From positions 1-39,934 of the IMG/VR virus record IMGVR_UViG_3300033388_003055: DNA of 39,934 nt, one strand, 5' to 3'. The notes below the pieces were generated by a model, which was given only the letters and a program-made list of their open reading frames with translations, was not told the origin of the DNA and ran no database searches. The translations under genes were made by a program, and so were the position numbers. How positions within the stretch are numbered: the first letter of the stretch is position 1; every line of letters begins with the position of its first letter. This DNA is from a virus. This document shows, piece after piece, positions 26,607 through 32,114 of the stretch.

Positions 26607-26829
26607 CGTCTATTCCTTTCTTTAGTTCTGCTATGCGTTTTAATACAGGCAACCAAGGCACATCTTCCATAGCACCACTATCTAAAACTTTATTCAACTC
26701 CTCTATCCTTGCCTTGATAACATACTGATTAAATGCCTTGAGTAATGCCTTTTTAGCACTCAATAAACCAAATGAACCTATGAGTTTAAGTTCCATGTCT
26801 ATCTTTTCTTCAATGTTCAATTCTTCCAT
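26593..26829 (-). CDS. Small early protein with NQYVIKARIEEL and AELKKG motifs
   Basis: 78 residues, helical. KAFNQYVIKARIEELNK aligns with the segment in the gene at 26117-26347, and both end in RIAELKKG followed by Leu/Ile and acidic residues. AAGGAGATAATGGGAA lies before the ATG. It overlaps the next gene by 14 bases. Paralogue of the downstream gene by motif; function unknown. Confidence 0.65.
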   Translation of the reverse strand: MEELNIEEKIDMELKLIGSFGLLSAKKALLKAFNQYVIKARIEELNKVLDSGAMEDVPWLPVLKRIAELKKGIDDGNV

Positions 26830-26859
26830 TTCCCATTATCTCCTTTCTTTCTAAAACTA

Positions 26860-27006
26860 TCAGCATGAGCCATGTGTTTCTTTCTTGGGTTTCCTAATGT
26901 ATCTCTTTTTGATAAACTGCTCAATAGCTTTGGCTAATCTATCTCTTTCTGGTAGAGATAAGTCTGAAAAGTATATCAATTCCTTTATCCTTTCGATCTC
27001 TGTCAT
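26860..27006 (-). CDS. Small early protein, shorter paralogue
   Basis: 48 residues (MTEIERIKELIYFSDLSLPE start). The segment RLAKAIEQFIKKRYI matches the KAIEQYVI motif of the two downstream genes, but the protein stops soon after and lacks AELKKG. GAAAGGACGGACTG precedes the ATG. It overlaps the membrane protein gene at 26939-27112 by 68 bases in another frame. Confidence 0.55.
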   Translation of the reverse strand: MTEIERIKELIYFSDLSLPERDRLAKAIEQFIKKRYIRKPKKETHGSC

Positions 27007-27112
27007 CAGTCCGTCCTTTCATTTTGTAATACCATTTCCAGTAATATCCAGCGCCTATCCACGAAACGACACAGATCGCTATTCCTACCAAAGCTGAAAT
27101 TAAATAATCCAT
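26939..27112 (-). CDS. Small membrane protein overlapping the next gene
   Basis: 57 residues with an N-terminal transmembrane segment (LISALVGIAICVVSWIGAGY, about 4-23). Its frame continues through the next gene's ribosome-binding site (KMKGRTDD) and 68 bases into that gene. The ATG shares one base with the previous TAA. The basic tail after the membrane segment may not be conserved. Confidence 0.5.
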   Translation of the reverse strand: MDYLISALVGIAICVVSWIGAGYYWKWYYKMKGRTDDRDRKDKGIDILFRLISTRKR

Positions 27113-27192
27113 TATCGTTTCACCTCTTTTTCCTTTTTCTTTTTTGCTCGATAAATCTGTTTCCTGATCCGTTGATATTCTCTTTCCGTCAT
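27112..27192 (-). CDS. Very small basic peptide
   Basis: 26 residues (MTEREYQRIRKQIYRAKKKK then EKEVKR). It has GAAAGGACGGA four bases before the ATG and ends in TAATG with the next gene; the RGG-like AAAGAGGTGA near its end is that gene's ribosome-binding site. Short, but start and stop context favours real translation, at least as a leader peptide. Confidence 0.45.
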   Translation of the reverse strand: MTEREYQRIRKQIYRAKKKKEKEVKR

Positions 27193-27205
27193 TTTTTCCG
27201 TCCTT

Positions 27206-27373
27206 TCAATAATTGTCGATCTCTTTCTTAAATCTCTTTTTATCGAATTTTGCTAGTTTCTCATTTAGGAATTCTTTTATATCGGTGTAGTACAATGCTG
27301 AGATTATTGCGTGGCGAGTGTCGGTGTCTAATCTTTCCCACCAAGACCATACTCTTTGATTAAGTTTTTTCAT
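27206..27373 (-). CDS. Small hypothetical protein
   Basis: 55 residues from MKKLNQRVWSWWERLD. I chose the ATG at 27373 because GAAAGGACGGAA is directly upstream; the frame is also open from an ATG at 27403 that falls in the promoter. The sequence is Trp-rich at the N-terminus and basic at the C-terminus. It is the first gene after the extended -10 promoter at 27402-27410. Confidence 0.6.
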   Translation of the reverse strand: MKKLNQRVWSWWERLDTDTRHAIISALYYTDIKEFLNEKLAKFDKKRFKKEIDNY

Positions 27374-27401
27374 TTCCGTCCTTTCGAGATAGGGGAATGT
27401 C

Positions 27402-27418
27402 ATTATAACACCCCCCCC
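27402..27418 (-). promoter_or_regulatory. Extended -10 promoter with an adjacent G8 tract
   Basis: On the minus strand the sequence TGTTATAAT (27402-27410) is a perfect extended -10 element (TG-n-TATAAT). It is preceded directly by eight G in a row (27411-27418). No clear -35 is seen. It would start transcription just before the gene at 27206-27373. The homopolymer sits where a -10/-35 spacer would be. Confidence 0.5.
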
Positions 27419-27429
27419 ATCTGAATTGG

Positions 27430-27924
27430 TTATTTTTTAACTAACAACAATTTGGGTTTTTCATTCACAATAGTTTCAACTTCTTTCCTATCATCTGAGA
27501 GCCAAAGTCTTTTTAACTTATTATCCCTTTGGTCTTTGATCGCTTGAATATCCAAGTTCCGAGCCATTTTCAAATAGAAAAAGCGACCGGCTGGGGTATT
27601 TTTATCGACCTCTTGCATACTGCTATGTTTCGCCCAAGTTTTAGTAAAACCAGAAGTCGTACCATTGTAGTTATTGATAAACCCTAGCTGAGTCCTTTTC
27701 TTTTCGAGCATAGCGATCTGCTCTCTTAATTGTTTAACTTGTTTCTCAATACAAGCTATTCCAAATTTCTTTTCAGCTTGTACGAGTATTTCGCCTTCGG
27801 TGAATTGCATTTCTTGTTGCGTGGTTTGAATTACCTCGTTGAATTGGTTTTCCATCAGCTTGGCAAGTTCGCGCTTTTCAATAGTTCCTATTTTACTAAC
27901 TGGTAACTTTGGTATGCTCGGCAT
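27430..27924 (-). CDS. Coiled-coil early protein
   Basis: 164 residues. A central coiled coil (about 50-90; EKQVKQLREQIAMLEKKRTQ) is followed by a segment with KNTPAGRFFYLKMARNLD, then a basic C-terminus. GAAAGGACGGAAAAAA precedes the ATG. It overlaps the 3' end of the small Cys protein upstream by 29 bases. Not recognised; a DNA-binding or host-interaction role is possible. Confidence 0.65.
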   Translation of the reverse strand: MPSIPKLPVSKIGTIEKRELAKLMENQFNEVIQTTQQEMQFTEGEILVQAEKKFGIACIEKQVKQLREQIAMLEKKRTQLGFINNYNGTTSGFTKTWAKHSSMQEVDKNTPAGRFFYLKMARNLDIQAIKDQRDNKLKRLWLSDDRKEVETIVNEKPKLLLVKK

Positions 27925-28063
27925 TTTTTTCCGTCCTTTCTTTTAGATCGTCCATTTTCGCGGCTATTTCCATAATAGGACAACTAGCGCAACCACCATA
28001 TCGGGTTACTGCGCCATTATCACAATTTGCGATTACTTTATTACATACTATACAGAGTAACAT
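27896..28063 (-). CDS. Small cysteine-rich zinc-binding protein
   Basis: 55 residues. Cys4-x-x-Cys7 (LCIVCNK), Cys14 and Cys25-x-x-Cys28 (CASC) make a zinc site. The frame runs through the next gene's ribosome-binding site as KERTEKN and stops 29 bases inside that gene. GAAAGGACGGAAA precedes the ATG. No family recognised. Confidence 0.6.
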   Translation of the reverse strand: MLLCIVCNKVIANCDNGAVTRYGGCASCPIMEIAAKMDDLKERTEKNAEHTKVTS

Positions 28064-28083
28064 TTTTCCGTCCTTTCGTAATT

Positions 28084-28143
28084 GGGGTATGCCTATCAGT
28101 TTATCCCCCTCATTTTCCCCTTATGGAAAGATAGACATACCCC
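28084..28143. repeat. Long inverted repeat between early genes
   Basis: GGGGTATGCCTATC (28084-28097) and GATAGACATACCCC (28130-28143) are complementary at 13 of 14 positions with a 32-base loop rich in pyrimidines on the plus strand. It fills the only sizeable gap inside this part of the operon and is followed, in the leftward direction, by a ribosome-binding site within 20 bases. There is no T-run, so it is more like an operator, processing site or attenuator than a simple terminator. Confidence 0.6.
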
Positions 28144-28157
28144 AGATTTAATTTACC

Positions 28158-28355
28158 TTAAAAGTGCATTGTACGAATTCCCCCCTTTCTTTCGTTTGCT
28201 CGGTTTAACTTCTTTTCAAATTTCTGCATCACATTTCTCAAAGCGATCAATTTCAAACCATTCCCATTGATACTATGAAACGAAATGGCCTTGTAAAGTT
28301 CCTCTTGAACGACATTAAATTCAAATTTATTTAGATTGAATTTTATACCTCGCAT
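28158..28355 (-). CDS. Small basic protein
   Basis: 65 residues, basic, helical (MRGIKFNLNKFEFNVVQEEL start). It overlaps the end of the 220-residue gene by 13 bases and is followed by the inverted repeat at 28084-28143. Not recognised. Confidence 0.6.
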   Translation of the reverse strand: MRGIKFNLNKFEFNVVQEELYKAISFHSINGNGLKLIALRNVMQKFEKKLNRANERKGGIRTMHF

Positions 28356-29005
28356 TTATCGACCTCTAGCGCTGAAAAGAATTCAAATTTCTCGCTTGTT
28401 GAATAAAGCTGATAATCGTTTTTCCAGTCACCACTGGAATACATTTTGAGATAAGTCCACGATCTAAAATTCTCAGCCAAGTGAATGGCGCAGTTCGACC
28501 ACTTCGGCTGATTTCTGTTGTTGCTATGTCGTCCGGAAATTGTACCGAATTGCTGAAAATTATTAGGATATATATTTATCTCAATAGTTTCCAAATTCGG
28601 CAAAGTGTGAAAATAACAGATTTTTGCGTGGTCGCTTGTGCAAGTTCTTAATTCTATCTTGATGGGATAGATCGGGGTTATGTCGGCTCTTGTGCTATCG
28701 GGTTCGGCATAAGGTCGAAACGAAACGCAACCATCTCGCCAAAAATACATTGGCGCTGGTGTTAGTTTCTCGATAATTTCCATCAGTTGCCAGTTATCAA
28801 TCCCTTTATCGTCATAACTTCGAAAGCTATCGCCAAAGCTAATGGACGCAGTAGAATTCCAAAGTTTACGAATATAAACACTTCTCGGCTTGATCTCTGT
28901 GGCTTGGCTAATGTGTTCTTTGATGGTCGCTTGTTTCTTGGCGCTTTCAATTCTTGCTTTTGCGTCAGTTTTAATTTTCTCTATTTCTTCGGTTAAATCT
29001 ACCAT
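28343..29005 (-). CDS. Hypothetical early protein
   Basis: 220 residues from MVDLTEEIEKIKTDAKARIE. I chose the ATG at 29005 because GAAAGGACGGA lies five bases upstream; an in-frame ATG at 29071 has no such site. A coiled-coil N-terminus (about 1-35) is followed by a mixed beta-rich domain (WRDGCVSFRPYAEPDS, then LETIEINIYPNN). I do not recognise it. Confidence 0.6.
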   Translation of the reverse strand: MVDLTEEIEKIKTDAKARIESAKKQATIKEHISQATEIKPRSVYIRKLWNSTASISFGDSFRSYDDKGIDNWQLMEIIEKLTPAPMYFWRDGCVSFRPYAEPDSTRADITPIYPIKIELRTCTSDHAKICYFHTLPNLETIEINIYPNNFQQFGTISGRHSNNRNQPKWSNCAIHLAENFRSWTYLKMYSSGDWKNDYQLYSTSEKFEFFSALEVDKCEV

Positions 29006-29074
29006 TTTTTTCCGTCCTTTCGTGTGGGGGGAAATCGACCGAATGACAAAGCCGACTTCCCCTTTTGGCATAAA

Positions 29075-29386
29075 TTATCCCTCGTTATATACTGCTAAAA
29101 CTACCTTTGTGATTTGCTCTCTTGACTCTGTTGTTAAACATCTTACGGAGTCATACCATTTTCTATCCTTCGCCTGTTCCTGTGGCATTGAAACAAAAAG
29201 TCCGTCCTTACCTTCCAAGACTTTTATTCCCTTAATTAAAAGTGCGTCATTAACAATAATATCAGCAAATGCTTTAAGAGGTCGATCACTCTCAAAGCGA
29301 TACATTCGCTGAACCTGAATTTCAAGATTACTCTCGACTTCCTCTTTTGGTGTTTCTGTATCTGGGGTTTGTGCTTTCGTTGTCAT
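29075..29386 (-). CDS. spoVG: SpoVG-family nucleic-acid-binding regulator
   Basis: 103 residues; the ATG at 29386 has GAAAGGACGGAAAC upstream. After a disordered Thr/Glu-rich N-terminus, the SpoVG fold is clear: PLKAFADIIVNDALLIKGIK (36-55), VLEGKDGLFVSMP (56-68), and TTESREQITKVVL (85-97). SpoVG proteins bind DNA and RNA and tune gene expression in bacteria; phage copies are found near early recombination genes. Here it lies near the promoter of the leftward operon, so it may regulate phage or host transcripts. The 88 bases upstream contain a small hairpin (29416-29435). Confidence 0.8.
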   Translation of the reverse strand: MTTKAQTPDTETPKEEVESNLEIQVQRMYRFESDRPLKAFADIIVNDALLIKGIKVLEGKDGLFVSMPQEQAKDRKWYDSVRCLTTESREQITKVVLAVYNEG

Positions 29387-29474
29387 TTTTGTTTCCGTCC
29401 TTTCGTTGCGAGGGTGTGTCGGTTTCGCCTGACACAATTACACCAAAGCGCCATATATTTGGAGACCTCTGTTT

Positions 29475-29810
29475 TCATTGGGTTTGTAATTCTCTTTTTT
29501 TGCAGTTCTCTTGTTTGAAGGTTCTCAAGGTGATATTGTTTTCGTTACAATAGCGCCAAAGTGGTTCATAACTTCCGTTGTCGTTTCTCTCGCCCACGAT
29601 ATAACCTTTTTTAATGAGGGTTTGATTTGCTATGTCGATATAATGTTCCCCATAACCATATTGAAAATTCAAGATGATCTCTTTCTCGTTGCGCTTTCCA
29701 TAGTTCAAGTGAATAGTGGCGCTGAAATAACTATTCCCATTCACTCGGTCAAACCATTCTCGACTGCGTATGTCTATCGTTTCGAGTTTGTATTTAGTAA
29801 GTGTTACCAT
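29475..29810 (-). CDS. Conserved-looking hypothetical early protein
   Basis: 111 residues. The blocks SREWFDRVNGNSYFSATIHL, YGYGEHYI and LWRYCNENNI, with a Lys-Arg-rich end, look like an uncharacterised family seen in environmental phage early regions (from recall, not tested). It is a compact alpha/beta domain without catalytic cluster. GAAAGGACGGAATTCTA precedes the ATG. Confidence 0.6.
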   Translation of the reverse strand: MVTLTKYKLETIDIRSREWFDRVNGNSYFSATIHLNYGKRNEKEIILNFQYGYGEHYIDIANQTLIKKGYIVGERNDNGSYEPLWRYCNENNITLRTFKQENCKKRELQTQ

Positions 29811-29826
29811 TAGAATTCCGTCCTTT

Positions 29827-29964
29827 CTATTGGTGAGCCATTGGAGTAAACTTTCCCCAGTATTTATTTATGCGATTGATTAACTTGAGTTTGCTCTTTG
29901 AGTGGAACACGATCTTCCCCCAGTGGTATGCGTACCATCTTTTCTTTTTCTTAATTACGAACAT
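29827..29964 (-). CDS. Small basic protein, first gene of leftward operon
   Basis: 45 residues, very basic and aromatic (MFVIKKKKRWYAYHWGKIVF start). GAAAGGACGGA lies seven bases before the ATG, and the leftward promoter at 30005-30032 is about 40 bases upstream, so this is likely the first early protein made. Small basic first-early proteins often act on host targets or nucleic acids; not recognised. Confidence 0.6.
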   Translation of the reverse strand: MFVIKKKKRWYAYHWGKIVFHSKSKLKLINRINKYWGKFTPMAHQ

Positions 29965-30004
29965 TGGCTTTTCCGTCCTTTCGTAGTGGGTTAGAATTAC
30001 CTTC

Positions 30005-30032
30005 ATTATAATACTATGATTATAAGAGTCAA
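30005..30032 (-). promoter_or_regulatory. Leftward sigma70-type early promoter
   Basis: On the minus strand TTGACT (30027-30032) is followed after 16 bases by a perfect TATAAT (30005-30010). Transcription would begin near 29998, about 35 bases before the first early gene. This is the best promoter-like sequence in the window and suggests that host RNA polymerase reads the early genes. Confidence 0.75.
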
Positions 30033-30169
30033 GCGATTTCCGGCACGATTTAAGTTGCTCGTAAAGTTGCTTGTCGTCTTAAAAGGCCGGTACAGGTAAA
30101 AAAACTTGCGTGAGGTTGCCCCCTGTTCAATGTTCTTCGGGTGGGTGGTGTGATGGTGTCCTGTTTTTT

Positions 30170-30232
30170 AGTAGACAAAAACATAGATCTATGCTAATTT
30201 GAGTCTACTTCGATTTACTTATCCAGCGCTGG
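30170..30232. promoter_or_regulatory. Palindrome cluster in the divergent control region
   Basis: A perfect 12-base palindrome CATAGATCTATG (30182-30193) lies inside a wider inverted repeat AGTAGAC (30170-30176) / GTCTACT (30203-30209). A second perfect palindrome CCAGCGCTGG follows at 30223-30232. A weak rightward promoter-like pair, TAGACA (30172-30177) and TAATTT (30195-30200) at 17-base spacing, encloses the first palindrome. Protein binding here could control rightward transcription; no regulator gene is recognised. Confidence 0.45.
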
Positions 30233-30285
30233 TTAGTAATAAGCGCAACTCACCCCTTTAAGCTTTCAAGACATTTCAAATCAAT

Positions 30286-30313
30286 CTTTCCGAAGGAAAG
30301 CGCCATCAGGCGC
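30286..30313. ncRNA. Two abutting hairpins, possible structured leader
   Basis: CTTTCC-GAA-GGAAAG (30286-30300) is followed directly by GCGCC-ATCA-GGCGC (30300-30313). The two stems share one base and could stack. They lie upstream of the rightward promoter at 30376, so they would be in an RNA only if transcription starts earlier. No T-run follows. The rest of 29965-30440 holds no gene that I can support. Confidence 0.35.
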
Positions 30314-30375
30314 AAAAGCAGAGAATTCCTGGAATATTCTTTTTCGCAGCACTTTGAAAATATCCCATCTTTCTT

Positions 30376-30405
30376 TTGACAAATCCCCAATATTCATATT
30401 ATACT
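30376..30405 (+). promoter_or_regulatory. Rightward sigma70-type promoter before terminase genes
   Basis: A perfect TTGACA (30376-30381) is followed after 18 bases by TATACT (30400-30405). Transcription would begin near 30412, about 30 bases before the small terminase gene. It could drive the whole packaging/structural arm. Confidence 0.65.
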
Positions 30406-30440
30406 TATAAGGCAGAGCAAACCGAAAGAGATCAAAGCTT

Positions 30441-31016
30441 ATGTCCGAACCCAAAGCGCCAAAATCCCCAGAGCAAGAAACACCCAAAGCAGAGCAAATC
30501 GCCCCAAAATCAAAACAAGCCACCACAAAGAACACCAGTTTCAAGCTTGGACGACCTTCAAAATATACCCCTCGTTTCTGTAAATCCATAATTGACTACT
30601 TCACCCAAGACCTCTATTACAATAGGGTAAAATCGCAAATCACCCAAAAGAATGGCTCTATTGTAAAGAATTACGAGCAAGTACCAAATCCCCCGAAATT
30701 TCTATCTGATTTCGCCTATTCCATTGGGGTTGATGTAAAGACTTTGAATAACTGGTCTAAACAATTCCCTGACTTTTTCCTTGCCTTTATGCGTGTGAAA
30801 CAAATGTCTCAAAATCATATCGTTGCGTTGGCTAATATGGGCTTATACAACTCAAACTTCGCCCAGTTCACTATGACTAATATATCGGATTGGCGCTTTA
30901 AAAAGGATATAGAGCTATCGGGCAAAGTGGACGCACAAGTTTTCTTTGAGTCTATGCTTATCAACTCGGCAGATGCTCTTGCAAATGAGAGGGCAGTTCT
31001 TTCTAATTTGAATTAG
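30441..31016 (+). CDS. terS: Terminase small subunit
   Basis: 191 residues. After a disordered Lys/Pro/Glu-rich 35 residues comes LGRPSKYTPRFCKSIIDYF, then PNPPKFLSDFAYSIGVDVKTL and NNWSKQFPDFFLAFMRVKQM, the helix-turn-helix region typical of a family of small terminases; NMGLYNSNFAQF lies further on. The protein should form a ring that recognises the packaging site and recruits the large terminase. The large subunit is 1.1 kb downstream, with four small genes between. Confidence 0.8.
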   Translation: MSEPKAPKSPEQETPKAEQIAPKSKQATTKNTSFKLGRPSKYTPRFCKSIIDYFTQDLYYNRVKSQITQKNGSIVKNYEQVPNPPKFLSDFAYSIGVDVKTLNNWSKQFPDFFLAFMRVKQMSQNHIVALANMGLYNSNFAQFTMTNISDWRFKKDIELSGKVDAQVFFESMLINSADALANERAVLSNLN

Positions 31017-31407
31017 ATCGCTTGGCTTGTGTCGGCTCAATGGCTCGGCCTGTGGCTTGGCTCGTCCGATTAGATCGCAGAGTTCAAGCGCCACCGGTCA
31101 GCGATCCCCCAGAGCCACCAGTGGAATTCAGCCGGACGGATTGGGGTTTCGGTCGGGGTGTTCGGCACGATCTTGGATAGCGCCAAAAATCGCACTCCAG
31201 AGAGAGAACGAAGTTCTTTCCTTTAGTCCAGTTATGCGAAGCATACCATTGATTTTTGTGGTTGTGGTCGTGTGTGAGATTTAAGATGGGGGTAGTACCA
31301 TCAGGAAGGGGGGGGTACTTAATCTCATATACTCTACCCCTCAATATATTTTTCAGAATAGGAGCAATTAGACCATTTTTATTTAAACCCACTTCGATAA
31401 AGGACTT
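31017..31407. other. Non-coding gap after terS, candidate packaging-site region
   Basis: No supportable gene was found in these 391 bases. The first 180 bases are richer in G and C than the neighbours and contain GGCTTG/GGCTCG repeats. The 10-mer ATTAGATCGC occurs at 31012-31021 and 31069-31078. Further on, GAGATTTAAG (31276-31285) and CTTAATCTC (31317-31325) form an imperfect inverted repeat around a G8 run (31308-31315). Small terminases often bind near their own gene, so this is a candidate pac region; an old decayed gene is the alternative. Confidence 0.35.
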
Positions 31408-31581
31408 ATGCAACTTAGAGTCTTAAAATTTATGGGTATGACTTGGCAAGGGGAACGAATTATAGCTGATAATCAGACTAAAACGAAGCTTATTATGACA
31501 AGGCCGCAAAAAAAATTTCGAGAAAAAGTACAAATTCAACCGGAAAAGCCAGTTGTCTTATCAGGGGGTTTACCGGAATGA
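31408..31581 (+). CDS. Small basic protein between terminase genes
   Basis: 57 residues (MQLRVLKFMGMTWQGERIIA start). AAAGGACTT precedes the ATG, giving a strong ribosome-binding site. The TGA overlaps the next ATG (ATGA). The C-terminal half is Lys/Gln/Pro-rich and probably flexible. Not recognised. Confidence 0.6.
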   Translation: MQLRVLKFMGMTWQGERIIADNQTKTKLIMTRPQKKFREKVQIQPEKPVVLSGGLPE

Positions 31582-31709
31582 GTTTTCTATGTAGAATCGG
31601 GTGGCATAAATGGGCGGTTAAATGGATGTTTATTACCGGTGATGCGGTGTGTACGCGGTGTCAAAAGACCGGGATTGCAACACCGGAAGGAGTTATAATT
31701 AATGGATGA
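31578..31709 (+). CDS. Small zinc-ribbon protein
   Basis: 43 residues. Cys5, His10 (CRIGWHKW) and Cys25-x-x-Cys28 (CTRCQKTG) make a zinc site like that in the early protein at 25743-26120, which also begins with Cys, GH and a later C-x-x-C. Coupled to the previous gene by ATGA and overlapping the next by 8 bases. Likely structural zinc and nucleic-acid or protein binding. Confidence 0.6.
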   Translation: MSFLCRIGWHKWAVKWMFITGDAVCTRCQKTGIATPEGVIING

Positions 31710-31800
31710 ATTTTGGATTTTTGATATAAATGATGATAAATACAAGCATATTTACATAATTGGTGATGATATTTATGTTGATGGAGCGCTTAATGTCTAA
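31702..31800 (+). CDS. Very small acidic protein
   Basis: 32 residues (MDEFWIFDINDDKYKHIYII start). GGAAGGAG at 31685-31692 lies about 9 bases before the ATG, a good ribosome-binding site. It is acidic and aromatic and could form a small beta hairpin. Coding is plausible rather than certain. Confidence 0.45.
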   Translation: MDEFWIFDINDDKYKHIYIIGDDIYVDGALNV

Positions 31801-31815
31801 AAAAGTGAACATATT

Positions 31816-32064
31816 ATGCTGATAGTCAAAGGTGAACCAGAATTACGCCATATACTCGCGCATTTGCATAATGCCATAGATGCCCTTGCTGATGGGTGCG
31901 TTCGTGTCTGTAAGGATGAACTGAGCAGCATAGAGGGCCTTATAATGTACGATGGGGAAACCAAAGAACAAGAGGAAGTTTTAAAATGGCTTGCAGAAAA
32001 AGAAAAGGGGGAAAGATGCACAAACCCCGAAAGAAACGGAAATAAGAATAAACTGAGATTTTAA
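31816..32064 (+). CDS. Small hypothetical protein upstream of terL
   Basis: 82 residues (MLIVKGEPELRHILAHLHNA start), helical and acidic, with a basic C-terminus (NPERNGNKNKLRF). The ribosome-binding site is weak. The 50 bases between it and terL hold a hairpin (CTGGTGG / CCTACCAG, 32084-32102). Not recognised. Confidence 0.55.
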   Translation: MLIVKGEPELRHILAHLHNAIDALADGCVRVCKDELSSIEGLIMYDGETKEQEEVLKWLAEKEKGERCTNPERNGNKNKLRF

Positions 32065-32114
32065 CCGGAGTGGAGCGGTCGATCTGGTGGTGTGCCTACC
32101 AGCGATAGGATTTG

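Larger units (their letters stand above)
25975..26639 (-). repeat. Four copies of a gene-junction module
   Basis: The minus-strand sequence GCAGAACT(C/A)AAGAAAGGA is found at 25975-25992, 26126-26143, 26355-26372 and 26614-26631. Copies two and four match over 26 bases with one difference when extended upstream. Each copy holds the last codons of one gene (Ala-Glu-Leu-Lys-Lys-Gly in three genes) and the ribosome-binding site of the next. In the first copy it is read in another frame (QNSRKDG). Confidence 0.75.
25971..29982 (-). repeat. Ten exact copies of an 11-base leader/RBS motif
   Basis: The minus-strand 11-mer GAAAGGACGGA occurs at 25971-25981, 27010-27020, 27197-27207, 27375-27385, 27930-27940, 28067-28077, 29011-29021, 29394-29404, 29817-29827 and 29972-29982. 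Each copy ends 1-7 bases before an ATG. The AAGGA part fits anti-Shine-Dalgarno pairing; the conserved CGGA that follows does not. Genes further down the operon have ordinary AAGGA sites without CGGA. Confidence 0.85.

Noticed and set aside
30010-30440. Search for a tRNA or known small RNA in the control region
   Set aside because: No cloverleaf or known RNA consensus could be drawn; only separate hairpins and palindromes are present.
31027-31284. Rightward 85-codon frame in the same gap
   Set aside because: Low-complexity Arg/Ser/Gly composition, no ribosome-binding site, and no coupling with neighbours.
31084-31413. Leftward 109-codon frame (TTG start) with LTHDHNHK, in the gap after terS
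   Set aside because: HDHNHK recalls HNH/endonuclease VII, but no cysteine pairs or DHxHxTG block follow, there is no ATG or ribosome-binding site, and a well-placed rightward gene starts at 31408. It could at most be a decayed remnant.
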